A stretch of DNA of 10,627 bases, taken from the NCBI GenBank assembly GCA_019421015.1, contig JAHZGC010000045.1, positions 1-10,627 of the forward strand, written 5' to 3'. Both the position numbers and the translations under genes were made by a program. The notes under the pieces were generated by a model. It ran no database searches. It saw nothing but the letters and a program-made list of their open reading frames with translations, and was not told the origin of the DNA. This DNA is from Coriobacteriaceae bacterium. Lineage in GTDB: Bacteria > Actinomycetota > Coriobacteriia > Coriobacteriales > UMGS124. Below, in pieces: positions 5,319 through 10,627 of this stretch (position 1 is its first letter; each line of letters starts with the position of its first letter).

Positions 5319-6830
5319 ATGCTGGGCTTTTGTTCGAATGAGGCCAAGAAGCCCCTCCCGCGCGAGGCGGTGCGCACGCTTGTGGTCCTGGGCGTGGCCT
5401 ACGCCATGGTGCGCGTGTGGTACACCCTTGCCGTCAACATGCACGGGCTGGCGGGTGACGCCGTCCAAGTTGCCGCGATCATGGGGGGCTACGGCTTTGT
5501 CGCCGTCTGGTCGCGGGTGGGGATCGACCTGGCGATCGCCCTGCTCGCCCCGCGCATCAAGACCCTCTGGAAGCGCCGCTGGGTGGGCGTGCTGGGGGCC
5601 TCCATGCTGGTACTCGCCACGGCGATTCTCTTTTACGCGGGTAGCACGGGGTCCTATGCGCCGATGGCCGCCCTGGTGTGCGCCCTGTGCTACGGGGCCG
5701 GAAGCGACCTGCTCTACCTCACGTGGTCCGAGGCTTTCACGGCCTACGACGACCGCGCCCTCAACGCGGCCATGCTGTTCAAGACCGGCCTGGACGCGCT
5801 ATTCTCACCGCTGTTCTTTGCGCCGCGGGCCGTGGTGTTTGCGGTGTGCCTGGCCGCCCCCGCGCTGAGCGCCATGGGCCTTGCGGCGGCCCCACGTCTG
5901 GCCGAGGCCTATGGGGCGCGCCCCCAGCGCCGCTGGCACGCCATCGACGCCAAGAGCGCCGCCGTGCTGGCGGTAGGCGTGGTGGTGCTGTTCTTCAGCT
6001 TCAGTTTTTCCCAGTCGAGCTTTATGACCGACGGGCAGGGCAACACGGCCTGGTTTGTGATTGCGGGGCGCTGGCTCACCTTTGGCCTCATGGTGGCTGG
6101 CGTGGTGCTCTCGCGCGACTTCCACTTCGAGATGTTCTACCGCCTGGCTGTCATGACCGCCATCGTGGGCTTTTTGGTGCGCATGCTCGAGGTGCCGGGC
6201 AGCTACCCGGTGTACCTGGTCGCATCCATCGCCTCTACCCGTGTGGCCGAGGACGCCACGGTCATGGTGCTCGTCTCGGTGGCGCGCTACAGCACGGCCC
6301 GCCCCTTAAGCGTCCTTGCCTGGGGCCGCGTGGTCTTTAGGCTGGGCGGCTGGGCGGTGGCGAGCGGGGCCGAGTTCCTGCTGGGCCATCTGGAGGGCAT
6401 CCCCGGCCAGACCGTCCTCGGCATCGCCTGTGCGGCCGAGATCGTGCTGCTGGCCGTGGCGGGTATGTGGCTGCTCAGCGACCGCAACATCAACGCGTTT
6501 TTGTGGGGTCGCGGGGCCGCAGAGGGAAACCGCAGCTCGGGGACTTCTGTGCTACCCGGGCCCGACGGCGCGCCTTCCGAGCAGGTGCCGAGCGAGGCGA
6601 CCTTGGTGATCCCGCCCCGCTGCCGCTGGCTGGCGAGCTCCTACAACCTCACCGAGCGCGAGACCGACGTGCTGGCCCTGCTCCTCGACGGTCGCAGCGT
6701 GCCCTACATCCAGGAGACCCTGCATGTGAGCGCCAATACGGCCAAGACCCACATCCGCCACATCTACCAGAAGCTCGACGTGCACAACCGGCAGGACCTC
6801 ATCACGCTGGCACAAGGGGCTCCGGTGTAG
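5319..6830 (+). CDS. LuxR-family transcriptional regulator with N-terminal multi-pass membrane domain
   Basis: The product has 503 residues. Residues from about 19 to 395 contain around ten hydrophobic segments (for example 19-40, 90-106 and one near 375-390) separated by short charged loops, so the N-terminal three quarters is a polytopic membrane domain resembling a transporter fold. A low-complexity linker (about 403-430) leads to a C-terminal LuxR/GerE DNA-binding domain. That domain has L-T-E-R-E-T-D-V-L at 444-452, L-L-L-D-G-R-S at 454-460 and V-S-A-N-T-A-K-T-H-I-R-H-I-Y-Q-K-L at 470-486. GAGGAGG four bases before the ATG supports the start. Regulators of this architecture are common in Coriobacteriia beside reductase genes; here the divergent partner is the 538-residue flavoprotein. 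It probably senses a small molecule at the membrane and controls that gene. There is no receiver or PAS domain. The ligand is unknown. Confidence 0.9.
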   Translation: MLGFCSNEAKKPLPREAVRTLVVLGVAYAMVRVWYTLAVNMHGLAGDAVQVAAIMGGYGFVAVWSRVGIDLAIALLAPRIKTLWKRRWVGVLGASMLVLATAILFYAGSTGSYAPMAALVCALCYGAGSDLLYLTWSEAFTAYDDRALNAAMLFKTGLDALFSPLFFAPRAVVFAVCLAAPALSAMGLAAAPRLAEAYGARPQRRWHAIDAKSAAVLAVGVVVLFFSFSFSQSSFMTDGQGNTAWFVIAGRWLTFGLMVAGVVLSRDFHFEMFYRLAVMTAIVGFLVRMLEVPGSYPVYLVASIASTRVAEDATVMVLVSVARYSTARPLSVLAWGRVVFRLGGWAVASGAEFLLGHLEGIPGQTVLGIACAAEIVLLAVAGMWLLSDRNINAFLWGRGAAEGNRSSGTSVLPGPDGAPSEQVPSEATLVIPPRCRWLASSYNLTERETDVLALLLDGRSVPYIQETLHVSANTAKTHIRHIYQKLDVHNRQDLITLAQGAPV

Positions 6831-6940
6831 GCGAGAAGGACGCGGGGCCGGGTGAGCGGTCCTGGCGGCCCGGGGGCGGTTCGGGGCGGCCGAGTTTTGC
6901 GGGCCGGAAGGGGCACGTGGCCGCAGGGCGTTTTTGGGCT

Positions 6941-6989
6941 GCTCGCAAATCCGGGAGGTCTTTCCGCAAGATCGGGGTTCTGGCTAGGC
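6941..6989 (-). repeat. Dispersed intergenic repeat, copy C (partial, inverted)
   Basis: Read on the minus strand this stretch starts GCCTAGCCAGAACCCCGAT, identical over 19 bases to 7130-7148 of copy B, and continues with a diverged GCGG...TTTGCG tail that still resembles copies A and B. It lacks the GGGCAAA leading half. Together with copy B it creates a large inverted repeat. Confidence 0.5.
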
Positions 6990-7148
6990 GCGCGGGCTCC
7001 CGCGAGGCCGCGATGGGCGTCCGGGTCTCCGGGTGCACAAAGAGGTCCTGGAAAACCCCAGGTCAGGAGGGTGTCGGCCGCAGGACCTTCTCTTCTGTGG
7101 GCAAATGGGGTACATCGGGCCCCTTCCGAGCCTAGCCAGAACCCCGAT
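6971..7148. repeat. 19 bp perfect inverted repeat enclosing 140 bp of further hairpins
   Basis: The left arm 6971-6989 and right arm 7130-7148 are perfect reverse complements over 19 bases. The enclosed segment holds a CGCGGG/CCCGCG hairpin (6991-7004), a CCTGG/CCAGG hairpin near 7046-7061, and a longer-range GGTCCTG/CAGGACC pairing ending near 7087. A transcript would fold into a multi-branched structure of about 178 nt. The region lies in the 589 bp gap between the regulator (stop 6830) and the GltD-like gene (start 7420). It may simply be two inverted copies of one repeat, or a structured RNA. No reading frame in the gap looks protein-like. Confidence 0.5.
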
Positions 7149-7174
7149 TCCGCGGTGGTATCTCGGTTTTTCGC
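7099..7174 (+). repeat. Dispersed intergenic repeat, copy B
   Basis: This is the full-length counterpart of copy A at 1739-1812, with the same block order (GGGCAAA, TCGG, CCCC, GCCTA, CCAGA, CCC, GATT, GCGG, ATCTCGG, TTT) and about two thirds identity by eye. Its middle part forms the right arm of the 19 bp inverted repeat with copy C. Confidence 0.6.
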
Positions 7175-7191
7175 GTTGGCGGGAATCTCAT

Positions 7192-7216
7192 GGGAGAAGT
7201 TCCGCGGGGTTCTCCC
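7192..7216. other. Short hairpin in the 6831-7419 gap
   Basis: GGGAGAA (7192-7198) pairs with TTCTCCC (7210-7216) around an 11-nt GC-rich loop, followed on the plus strand by GTTTGTCC. It could act as a weak terminator for plus-strand transcription from the regulator gene, but it lies about 360 bp beyond that gene's stop codon. Confidence 0.3.
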
Positions 7217-7332
7217 GTTTGTCCAATCTGACTGCCTGCTACCGGTTTCGCCATACCCCGCGCTGCCCCACGCACCTTTGAAGGTCGTGTATCCCCGCCG
7301 TCCCGACCGCCCGTACCCCCAGGCGCCCCGGC

Positions 7333-7338
7333 TACAAT
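7333..7338 (+). promoter_or_regulatory. Possible -10 box of the GltD/PreT-like gene
   Basis: TACAAT matches five of six bases of the TATAAT consensus and lies about 80 bp before the start codon at 7420. No TTGACA-like box sits 16-18 bp upstream, so either the promoter is activator-dependent or the match is chance. Confidence 0.3.
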
Positions 7339-7419
7339 AGCCCGACCAGCCACGGGCCTGCTGCCGAGCGCGGACCCGTCGCACGCCGCAGCCCGCATCG
7401 CACACGAGGGGAGCCTGCC

Positions 7420-8634
7420 ATGGCACTGCACATCGTCGAGGAATCCGAACGCTGCCTTGAGTGCAAGCGCCCCGGTTGCCAGAAGGGCTGCCCGGTTGGC
7501 ACGCCGATCCCGCAGGTCATTGCCCTGTTCAAGGAGCGCCGCATCGAGGAGGCAGGCCGGCTGCTCTTCGAGAACAATCCGCTTTCACTGGCCTGCTCGC
7601 TTGTGTGCAACCACGGCGTGCAGTGCGAGGGCGGCTGCGTGCTCAGCCGCAAGGGCAACCCGGTGCAGTTCTCGTCCATCGAGACCTACGTGTCCGACTC
7701 CTACCTGGGGCGCCTGCGCCCCGAGCCGCCGGCGCCCAACGGTAAGAAGGTCGCGCTCATCGGCAGCGGACCCGCCGGCATCACCGCGGCGTTCGAGCTC
7801 GCCAAGTCGGGTTGCGCGGTCACGGTGTTCGAGCAGCGCCCCGAGATCGGCGGCGTCATGCGCTACGGCATCCCGGCCTTCCGCCTACCCAAGATCATCG
7901 TCGACCGCTACCGCGTGGCGCTCGAAGGCTACGGCGTGCAGATCCGCCCCAACACCGCCATCGGCGAGTCGCTGCTCATCGGCGACCTGTTCCGAGACGG
8001 CTACGACGCCGTGTTCATCGGCACGGGCACCTGGCGCGCCAAGACCCTGGGCATTCCCGGAGAAACCCGCGGCAACGTGCACTTCGGCCTCGACTACCTC
8101 ATCAGCCCCGGTTCCTATGGCATCGGAGAGGACGTGGCGGTCATCGGCGTGGGCAACACCGCCATGGATGTGGCCCGCACGGCCTTTAGGCACGGCGCCC
8201 GCCGCGTGACGCTCTACGCGCGGTCCAAGCACGTCTCGGCCAGCTCCGACGAGGTGGAGTACGCCCAGCTCGACGGCGCCCAGATCGTCTACGGCAAGGC
8301 CATAGCCCAGATCAACGACGAGGGTCCGCTCTTCCGTACCGCCGTTTTCGACGAGAACGACCAGGTGGTCGGCTACGAAGACGACCTCGACCAGGTGCAC
8401 TGCGACACCGTGATCATCGCCGCGTCCCAGAAGCCCATGAGCAAGCTCATCGCCACGACCGACGGCCTCAGGGGAGACGAGCGCGGCCTACTGGTGGTCG
8501 ACGACCAGGGTCAGGCCACGGTGCCCGGGGTGTTCGCCGCCGGCGACGTGGTGACCGGCCCCAAGACCGTGGTCCACACCGTAGCCGCTACCAAGTGCGC
8601 GGTCCAGTCCATGCTGCGGTACATGGGGCTCTAG
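7420..8634 (+). CDS. NAD(P)-dependent iron-sulphur flavoprotein, GltD/PreT/NfnL family
   Basis: The product has 404 residues. The N-terminal ferredoxin-like domain carries two four-cysteine sets, C12/C15/C20/C24-P and C59/C63/C69/C73, expected to bind two [4Fe-4S] clusters. An FAD Rossmann motif GSGPAG lies at 115-120, with E-I-G-G-V-M-R-Y-G-I-P following, characteristic of glutamate synthase small subunit relatives. The NAD(P)H site has G-V-G-N-T-A at 243-248 followed by Y-A-R-S. The final FAD motif A-A-G-D is at 373-376. At 404 residues it is shorter than GltD (about 470) and closer to PreT, the small subunit of bacterial dihydropyrimidine dehydrogenase. It normally passes electrons from NAD(P)H to a partner subunit, but no GltB-, PreA- or NfnS-like partner is adjacent, so its acceptor is unknown. 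GAGGGGAG (7406-7413) supports the start. It is cytoplasmic; no signal peptide is seen. Confidence 0.9.
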   Translation: MALHIVEESERCLECKRPGCQKGCPVGTPIPQVIALFKERRIEEAGRLLFENNPLSLACSLVCNHGVQCEGGCVLSRKGNPVQFSSIETYVSDSYLGRLRPEPPAPNGKKVALIGSGPAGITAAFELAKSGCAVTVFEQRPEIGGVMRYGIPAFRLPKIIVDRYRVALEGYGVQIRPNTAIGESLLIGDLFRDGYDAVFIGTGTWRAKTLGIPGETRGNVHFGLDYLISPGSYGIGEDVAVIGVGNTAMDVARTAFRHGARRVTLYARSKHVSASSDEVEYAQLDGAQIVYGKAIAQINDEGPLFRTAVFDENDQVVGYEDDLDQVHCDTVIIAASQKPMSKLIATTDGLRGDERGLLVVDDQGQATVPGVFAAGDVVTGPKTVVHTVAATKCAVQSMLRYMGL

Positions 8635-8691
8635 CAGCGGGGAAGCCCCGGGAATCGCAGGCAAACGCGGTGCGGAAGTCCCGGCCGCTGC
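8634..8691 (+). other. Inverted repeat just after the GltD/PreT-like gene, possible terminator
   Basis: GCAGCGG (8634-8640) overlaps the last base of the stop codon and pairs with CCGCTGC (8685-8691). The inside holds GGGGAAGCCCC-type pairing. There is no T-run afterwards, so termination by this element alone is doubtful. Confidence 0.3.
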
Positions 8692-8761
8692 GAGCAAACA
8701 AGGCAGAGAATGCACGCGTCTGTTGGCGGTCGCGCGCTGTTCTGGCAAGGGCGCAGGCTGC

Positions 8762-8818
8762 TTTGTTCAACTTGTACGAATTTGTTCAACTTGTACGAAT
8801 TTGTTCAACTTGTACGAA
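8762..8818. repeat. Three perfect tandem copies of a 19 bp unit upstream of the ATPase gene
   Basis: The unit TTTGTTCAACTTGTACGAA occurs at 8762-8780, 8781-8799 and 8800-8818 without a mismatch. Each unit is itself one T plus two related 9-mers, TTGTTCAAC and TTGTACGAA, so the array reads as six half-sites spaced 9 or 10 bp apart. It is AT-rich in GC-rich surroundings and ends just before a -10-like box and 44 bp before the ATPase start. It is a candidate multi-site operator or a length-variable promoter spacer. Confidence 0.85.
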
Positions 8819-8819
8819 T

Positions 8820-8825
8820 TACAAT
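8820..8825 (+). promoter_or_regulatory. Possible -10 box of the ATPase gene
   Basis: TACAAT lies directly after the tandem repeats and about 38 bp before the start codon, leaving a leader of roughly 30 nt. TTGTTC of the third repeat starts at 8801, only 13 bp away, and TTGTAC of the second at 8791, 23 bp away. Neither gives ideal spacing, so a regulator bound to the repeats may be needed, or the assignment is wrong. Confidence 0.4.
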
Positions 8826-8862
8826 GAGTGGCAAGCTACGGGCACCCATGTAAGGAGCCGTG

Positions 8863-9975
8863 ATGGCCGCCAACCTGCGCAATCCCTTTAAGCCTACCGC
8901 CGGCATGAACCCGCCGGAACTTATCGGCCGCGATGCCGTGCTCGACGAGTTTGCCGAGTCCCTCGATAACGGGCCGGGAGCTCCGGACCGCCTCATGCGC
9001 GTCTCGGGTATTCGGGGCATCGGGAAAACGGTCATGCTCAATGCGCTCGGGGATGTTGCGGCATCGAGGGGTTTCCACGTGGTGAACGTGGCGTCCGATG
9101 CGGGTTTTTGCGAACGTATCGCCCAGATGGTTGCCCCGGTCGCATCCTTCCAGACGGTAACGGTGGAACCGGAACTCTGGGGCCTTAAAGCCGGGTCCAT
9201 CGGGTTCGAAAAGGCCGTCCCCGCCTTTGGTGAGATACTATACAAGGCTTCGTGCAAAACGGGCCTGTTCGTCACGGTCGACGAGGTGCAAGACGCCTCT
9301 CACGACGAGCTGCGTGCTCTGGGCAACGAGATCCAGCTTCTGATTAGGCGCGGAGCCAATGTCGCCTTTGCCTTTGCGGGATTGCCGTTTTCTGTTGACG
9401 GCATTGTGAACGGAAAAGGCCTGACGTTCTTGCAGCGCGCCAAGCAGGTGACGCTGACGCGTCTTAAGGACTACCAGGTTCAGGACTCTCTCGAAGACAC
9501 GGTGCGTTCTTCGGGAATGGCGATCTCGCCTGCTGTGGCCGAGGCCATAACCGAAGCCGCCGCAGGCTATCCGTTTATGGTGCAACTCGTGGGGTACCAC
9601 ACCTGGCAGACGGCTGCGCGCCGCGGTTCCGAGGTCATTTCTGCCGCCGATATGGAGCGCGGCGTCCAGACGGCGCGGAAGGATTTCGACGCCATGGTCA
9701 TCGAGCCGGCATTGCGCCGATTGCCCGACGGACAGATCGCATATCTGCTCGCTATGGCCGGATGCGGCGAGAAGTTCGCATCGAGCGGGGAGGTTGCCCA
9801 GGCCATGGGGCGCGACACCAAGGACGTGAGCTCGTTCCGCAGGCGTCTGATCGACGCCAACCTCATCGAGCCGCTGGGCTACGGGAAGGTCGGTTTTGCG
9901 ATTCCCTACCTGCGCGAATACCTGCTAAGCCACAGGGACGACATCCTGGAGGATATCGGCGCTCTGTCTCGCTAG
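8863..9975 (+). CDS. AAA+-type ATPase with C-terminal winged helix, function unknown
   Basis: The product has 370 residues from ATG 8863. AAGGAG at 8852-8857 favours this ATG over the GTG at 8860, which would be too close. The N-terminus N-P-F-K-P-T...P-P...G-R-D at 7-24 is typical of Orc/Cdc6-like and STAND-type ATPases. Walker A is G-I-R-G-I-G-K-T at 49-56 and Walker B ends V-D-E at 139-141. A sensor-like A-F-A-G-L-P follows. The last ~90 residues look like a winged helix, with S-S-G-E-V-A-Q-A-M-G then S-F-R-R-R-L-I-D-A-N-L-I. Such ATPases occur singly in many actinobacterial genomes and mostly have no known job. It may bind DNA through the winged helix. Its DNA is visibly less GC-rich than its neighbours, a mild hint of separate origin. 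No partner gene is adjacent; the tandem repeats upstream probably control it. Confidence 0.85.
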   Translation: MAANLRNPFKPTAGMNPPELIGRDAVLDEFAESLDNGPGAPDRLMRVSGIRGIGKTVMLNALGDVAASRGFHVVNVASDAGFCERIAQMVAPVASFQTVTVEPELWGLKAGSIGFEKAVPAFGEILYKASCKTGLFVTVDEVQDASHDELRALGNEIQLLIRRGANVAFAFAGLPFSVDGIVNGKGLTFLQRAKQVTLTRLKDYQVQDSLEDTVRSSGMAISPAVAEAITEAAAGYPFMVQLVGYHTWQTAARRGSEVISAADMERGVQTARKDFDAMVIEPALRRLPDGQIAYLLAMAGCGEKFASSGEVAQAMGRDTKDVSSFRRRLIDANLIEPLGYGKVGFAIPYLREYLLSHRDDILEDIGALSR

Positions 9976-10067
9976 CTCCTCTTCTCCACGTAGATCTTGT
10001 TGTTTGTGGACAACACCGAGCCTTTCTCGACCAAACCGTTCTCGCCAGCGGCCTTTTTGGGCGGAGC

Positions 10068-10123
10068 CGCGGTTTTCTCGACCGAATCTCCCCCGCACCC
10101 CCGTATCGGTCGAGAAAACCGCG
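10068..10123. repeat. 18 bp perfect inverted repeat between convergent genes
   Basis: The left arm 10068-10085 (CGCGGTTTTCTCGACCGA) and right arm 10106-10123 are perfect reverse complements around a 20-nt C-rich spacer. The core TCGAGAAAAC plus GC also occurs at 1423-1436, and TTTCTCGACC recurs at 10023-10032. It lies between the ATPase gene and the FMN-binding gene. It may be a REP-like palindrome or a transcript-end structure. Confidence 0.6.
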
Positions 10124-10151
10124 ATCCTGTCCAAGCTGCGATCCCAACCCA

Positions 10152-10191
10152 AAGCGCCCCCACGCCTTGCATAAAAGGCGCGGGGGCGCTT
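10152..10191. terminator. Strong bidirectional-type terminator hairpin between convergent genes
   Basis: The arms 10152-10168 and 10175-10191 pair over 17 positions with a single A-C mismatch, enclosing a 6-base loop (GCATAA). The stem ends with AAG/CTT and is very GC-rich inside. It sits between the plus-strand gene ending at 9975 and the minus-strand gene ending at 10267, so it can serve both. The T-tracts after it are short on both sides. Confidence 0.7.
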
Positions 10192-10203
10192 GTGGGGCAA
10201 TGT

Positions 10204-10228
10204 CGAACCCGGCGTATCCTGGGGTTCG
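10204..10228 (-). terminator. Second hairpin downstream of the FMN-binding gene
   Basis: CGAACCC (10204-10210) pairs with GGGTTCG (10222-10228) around 11 bases. It lies about 40 bp after the minus-strand stop at 10267 and before the stronger hairpin at 10152-10191. A 12 bp palindrome ATTCCGCGGAAT (10233-10244) lies between it and the stop codon. The role is uncertain; no U-run follows. Confidence 0.35.
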
Positions 10229-10266
10229 TGTAATTCCGCGGAATCGTTAGATCAAAACAGTCCCGT

Positions 10267-10627
10267 TTACTCCGCGGCCTGGGCCAGTGCGTCGTTGATG
10301 GCCTCCTGGAAGCCCTTGAGCGTGTTCGAGGCGCCGGCGGCCACGTCGATCTGGGCGGGGTCCTGGGTCTCGACGATGGCGGCGGCGTATTCGGGCAGCG
10401 CGGCCTCGCCGAGCGCGGCGGTCTCGTTGGAGCTCACGACCTGCACGTCGGCGATCTTGCCGCCCTCGATGGTCACGTCGAGCACGATGTCGCTGGCGTA
10501 GCCCTTGCCAGTGCCCTGGTAGGTGCCGTCGGCCAGGGGGGCGTCGAGCAGGGCGGCGTCGGCAGCGGCCTTGTCGGCCTTGGCCTGGGCGTCGGCGTCG
10601 TCGAGGTCCTGCTGCTCGTAGCGGGCG
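10267..10627 (-). CDS. FMN-binding domain protein, C-terminal 119 residues (5' end outside window)
   Basis: The frame is open from the right edge to TAA at 10267-10269. The first ~30 residues are a charged, Ala/Asp/Lys-rich, probably helical linker. Then D-G-T-Y-Q-G-T-G-K-G-Y opens an FMN_bind domain of the NqrC/RnfG/urocanate reductase type, with V-T-I-E-G-G-K-I-A-D-V-Q-V-V and P-E-Y-A-A-A-I-V following. D-V-A-A-G-A-S-N-T near the end matches the covalent flavinylation signature (D-x-x-S/T-G-A-S/T-x-S/T), with the final Thr as the expected FMN attachment site; the usual S/T before G-A is Ala. Such domains work outside the membrane and transfer electrons to reductases. An internal GTG gives a 72-residue frame but splits the domain, so it is not the start. 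What lies upstream (another FMN domain, a reductase, or a lipoprotein signal) cannot be seen. Confidence 0.85.
   Translation of the reverse strand, partial: ARYEQQDLDDADAQAKADKAAADAALLDAPLADGTYQGTGKGYASDIVLDVTIEGGKIADVQVVSSNETAALGEAALPEYAAAIVETQDPAQIDVAAGASNTLKGFQEAINDALAQAAE

Noticed and set aside
6852..7340. 162-codon plus-strand open frame in the gap after the LuxR gene
   Set aside because: It crosses the large inverted repeat, is Gly/Arg/Pro-rich, and several other frames on both strands are open over the same DNA; no domain or convincing start.
8762..8818. CRISPR array
   Set aside because: The 19 bp units are directly adjacent with no unique spacers, and there are no cas genes.
10200..10245. 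tRNA-like GGTTCG element near the FMN-binding gene
   Set aside because: GGGTTCG occurs but no cloverleaf can be built around it; it forms a simple hairpin instead.

Overview
The window is GC-rich DNA that looks like a gut-type actinobacterium of the class Coriobacteriia (the Eggerthella / Gordonibacter / Collinsella / Olsenella group). The clues are GC-rich codon use, several exported FAD-dependent reductases next to a LuxR-type regulator with a polytopic membrane domain, and a glutamate-synthase-like iron-sulphur flavoprotein. Genus and species cannot be fixed from the sequence alone.

Left half (1-5121, all genes on the minus strand): three different flavoproteins of the fumarate reductase / urocanate reductase / 3-ketosteroid dehydrogenase superfamily. 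They are a partial one with a canonical twin-arginine signal (1-1171), a compact 414-residue one that seems to lack the usual capping domain (2131-3375), and a 538-residue one with a 3-ketosteroid-dehydrogenase-like C-terminus (3505-5121). All three have N-terminal export signals and none shows a CxxCH haem-binding motif. They are separated by intergenic DNA with hairpins, so they probably are not one tight operon. The 959 bp gap between the first two (1172-2130) holds an AT-rich stretch, a dispersed repeat and several strong inverted repeats, but no convincing gene.

Centre (5122-6830): a 197 bp divergent intergenic region, then a plus-strand regulator with an N-terminal multi-pass membrane domain and a C-terminal LuxR helix-turn-helix. 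By position it is the likely regulator of the divergent flavoprotein gene and perhaps of the whole cluster. The inferred layout is a membrane-embedded sensor regulating extracytoplasmic reductases that use organic electron acceptors.

Right half (6831-10627): a 589 bp gene-free region contains two inverted copies of the repeat family also found near 1740. Next come a GltD/PreT-type oxidoreductase with two 4Cys iron-sulphur motifs (7420-8634), three perfect 19 bp tandem repeats just before a lone AAA+-type ATPase (8863-9975), a convergent intergenic region with an 18 bp inverted repeat and a strong terminator, and the C-terminal end of an FMN-binding-domain protein on the minus strand (10267-10627). 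That last protein could carry electrons to exported reductases like those on the left, though its linkage to them is inference. I found no tRNA, rRNA, CRISPR array or transposase.
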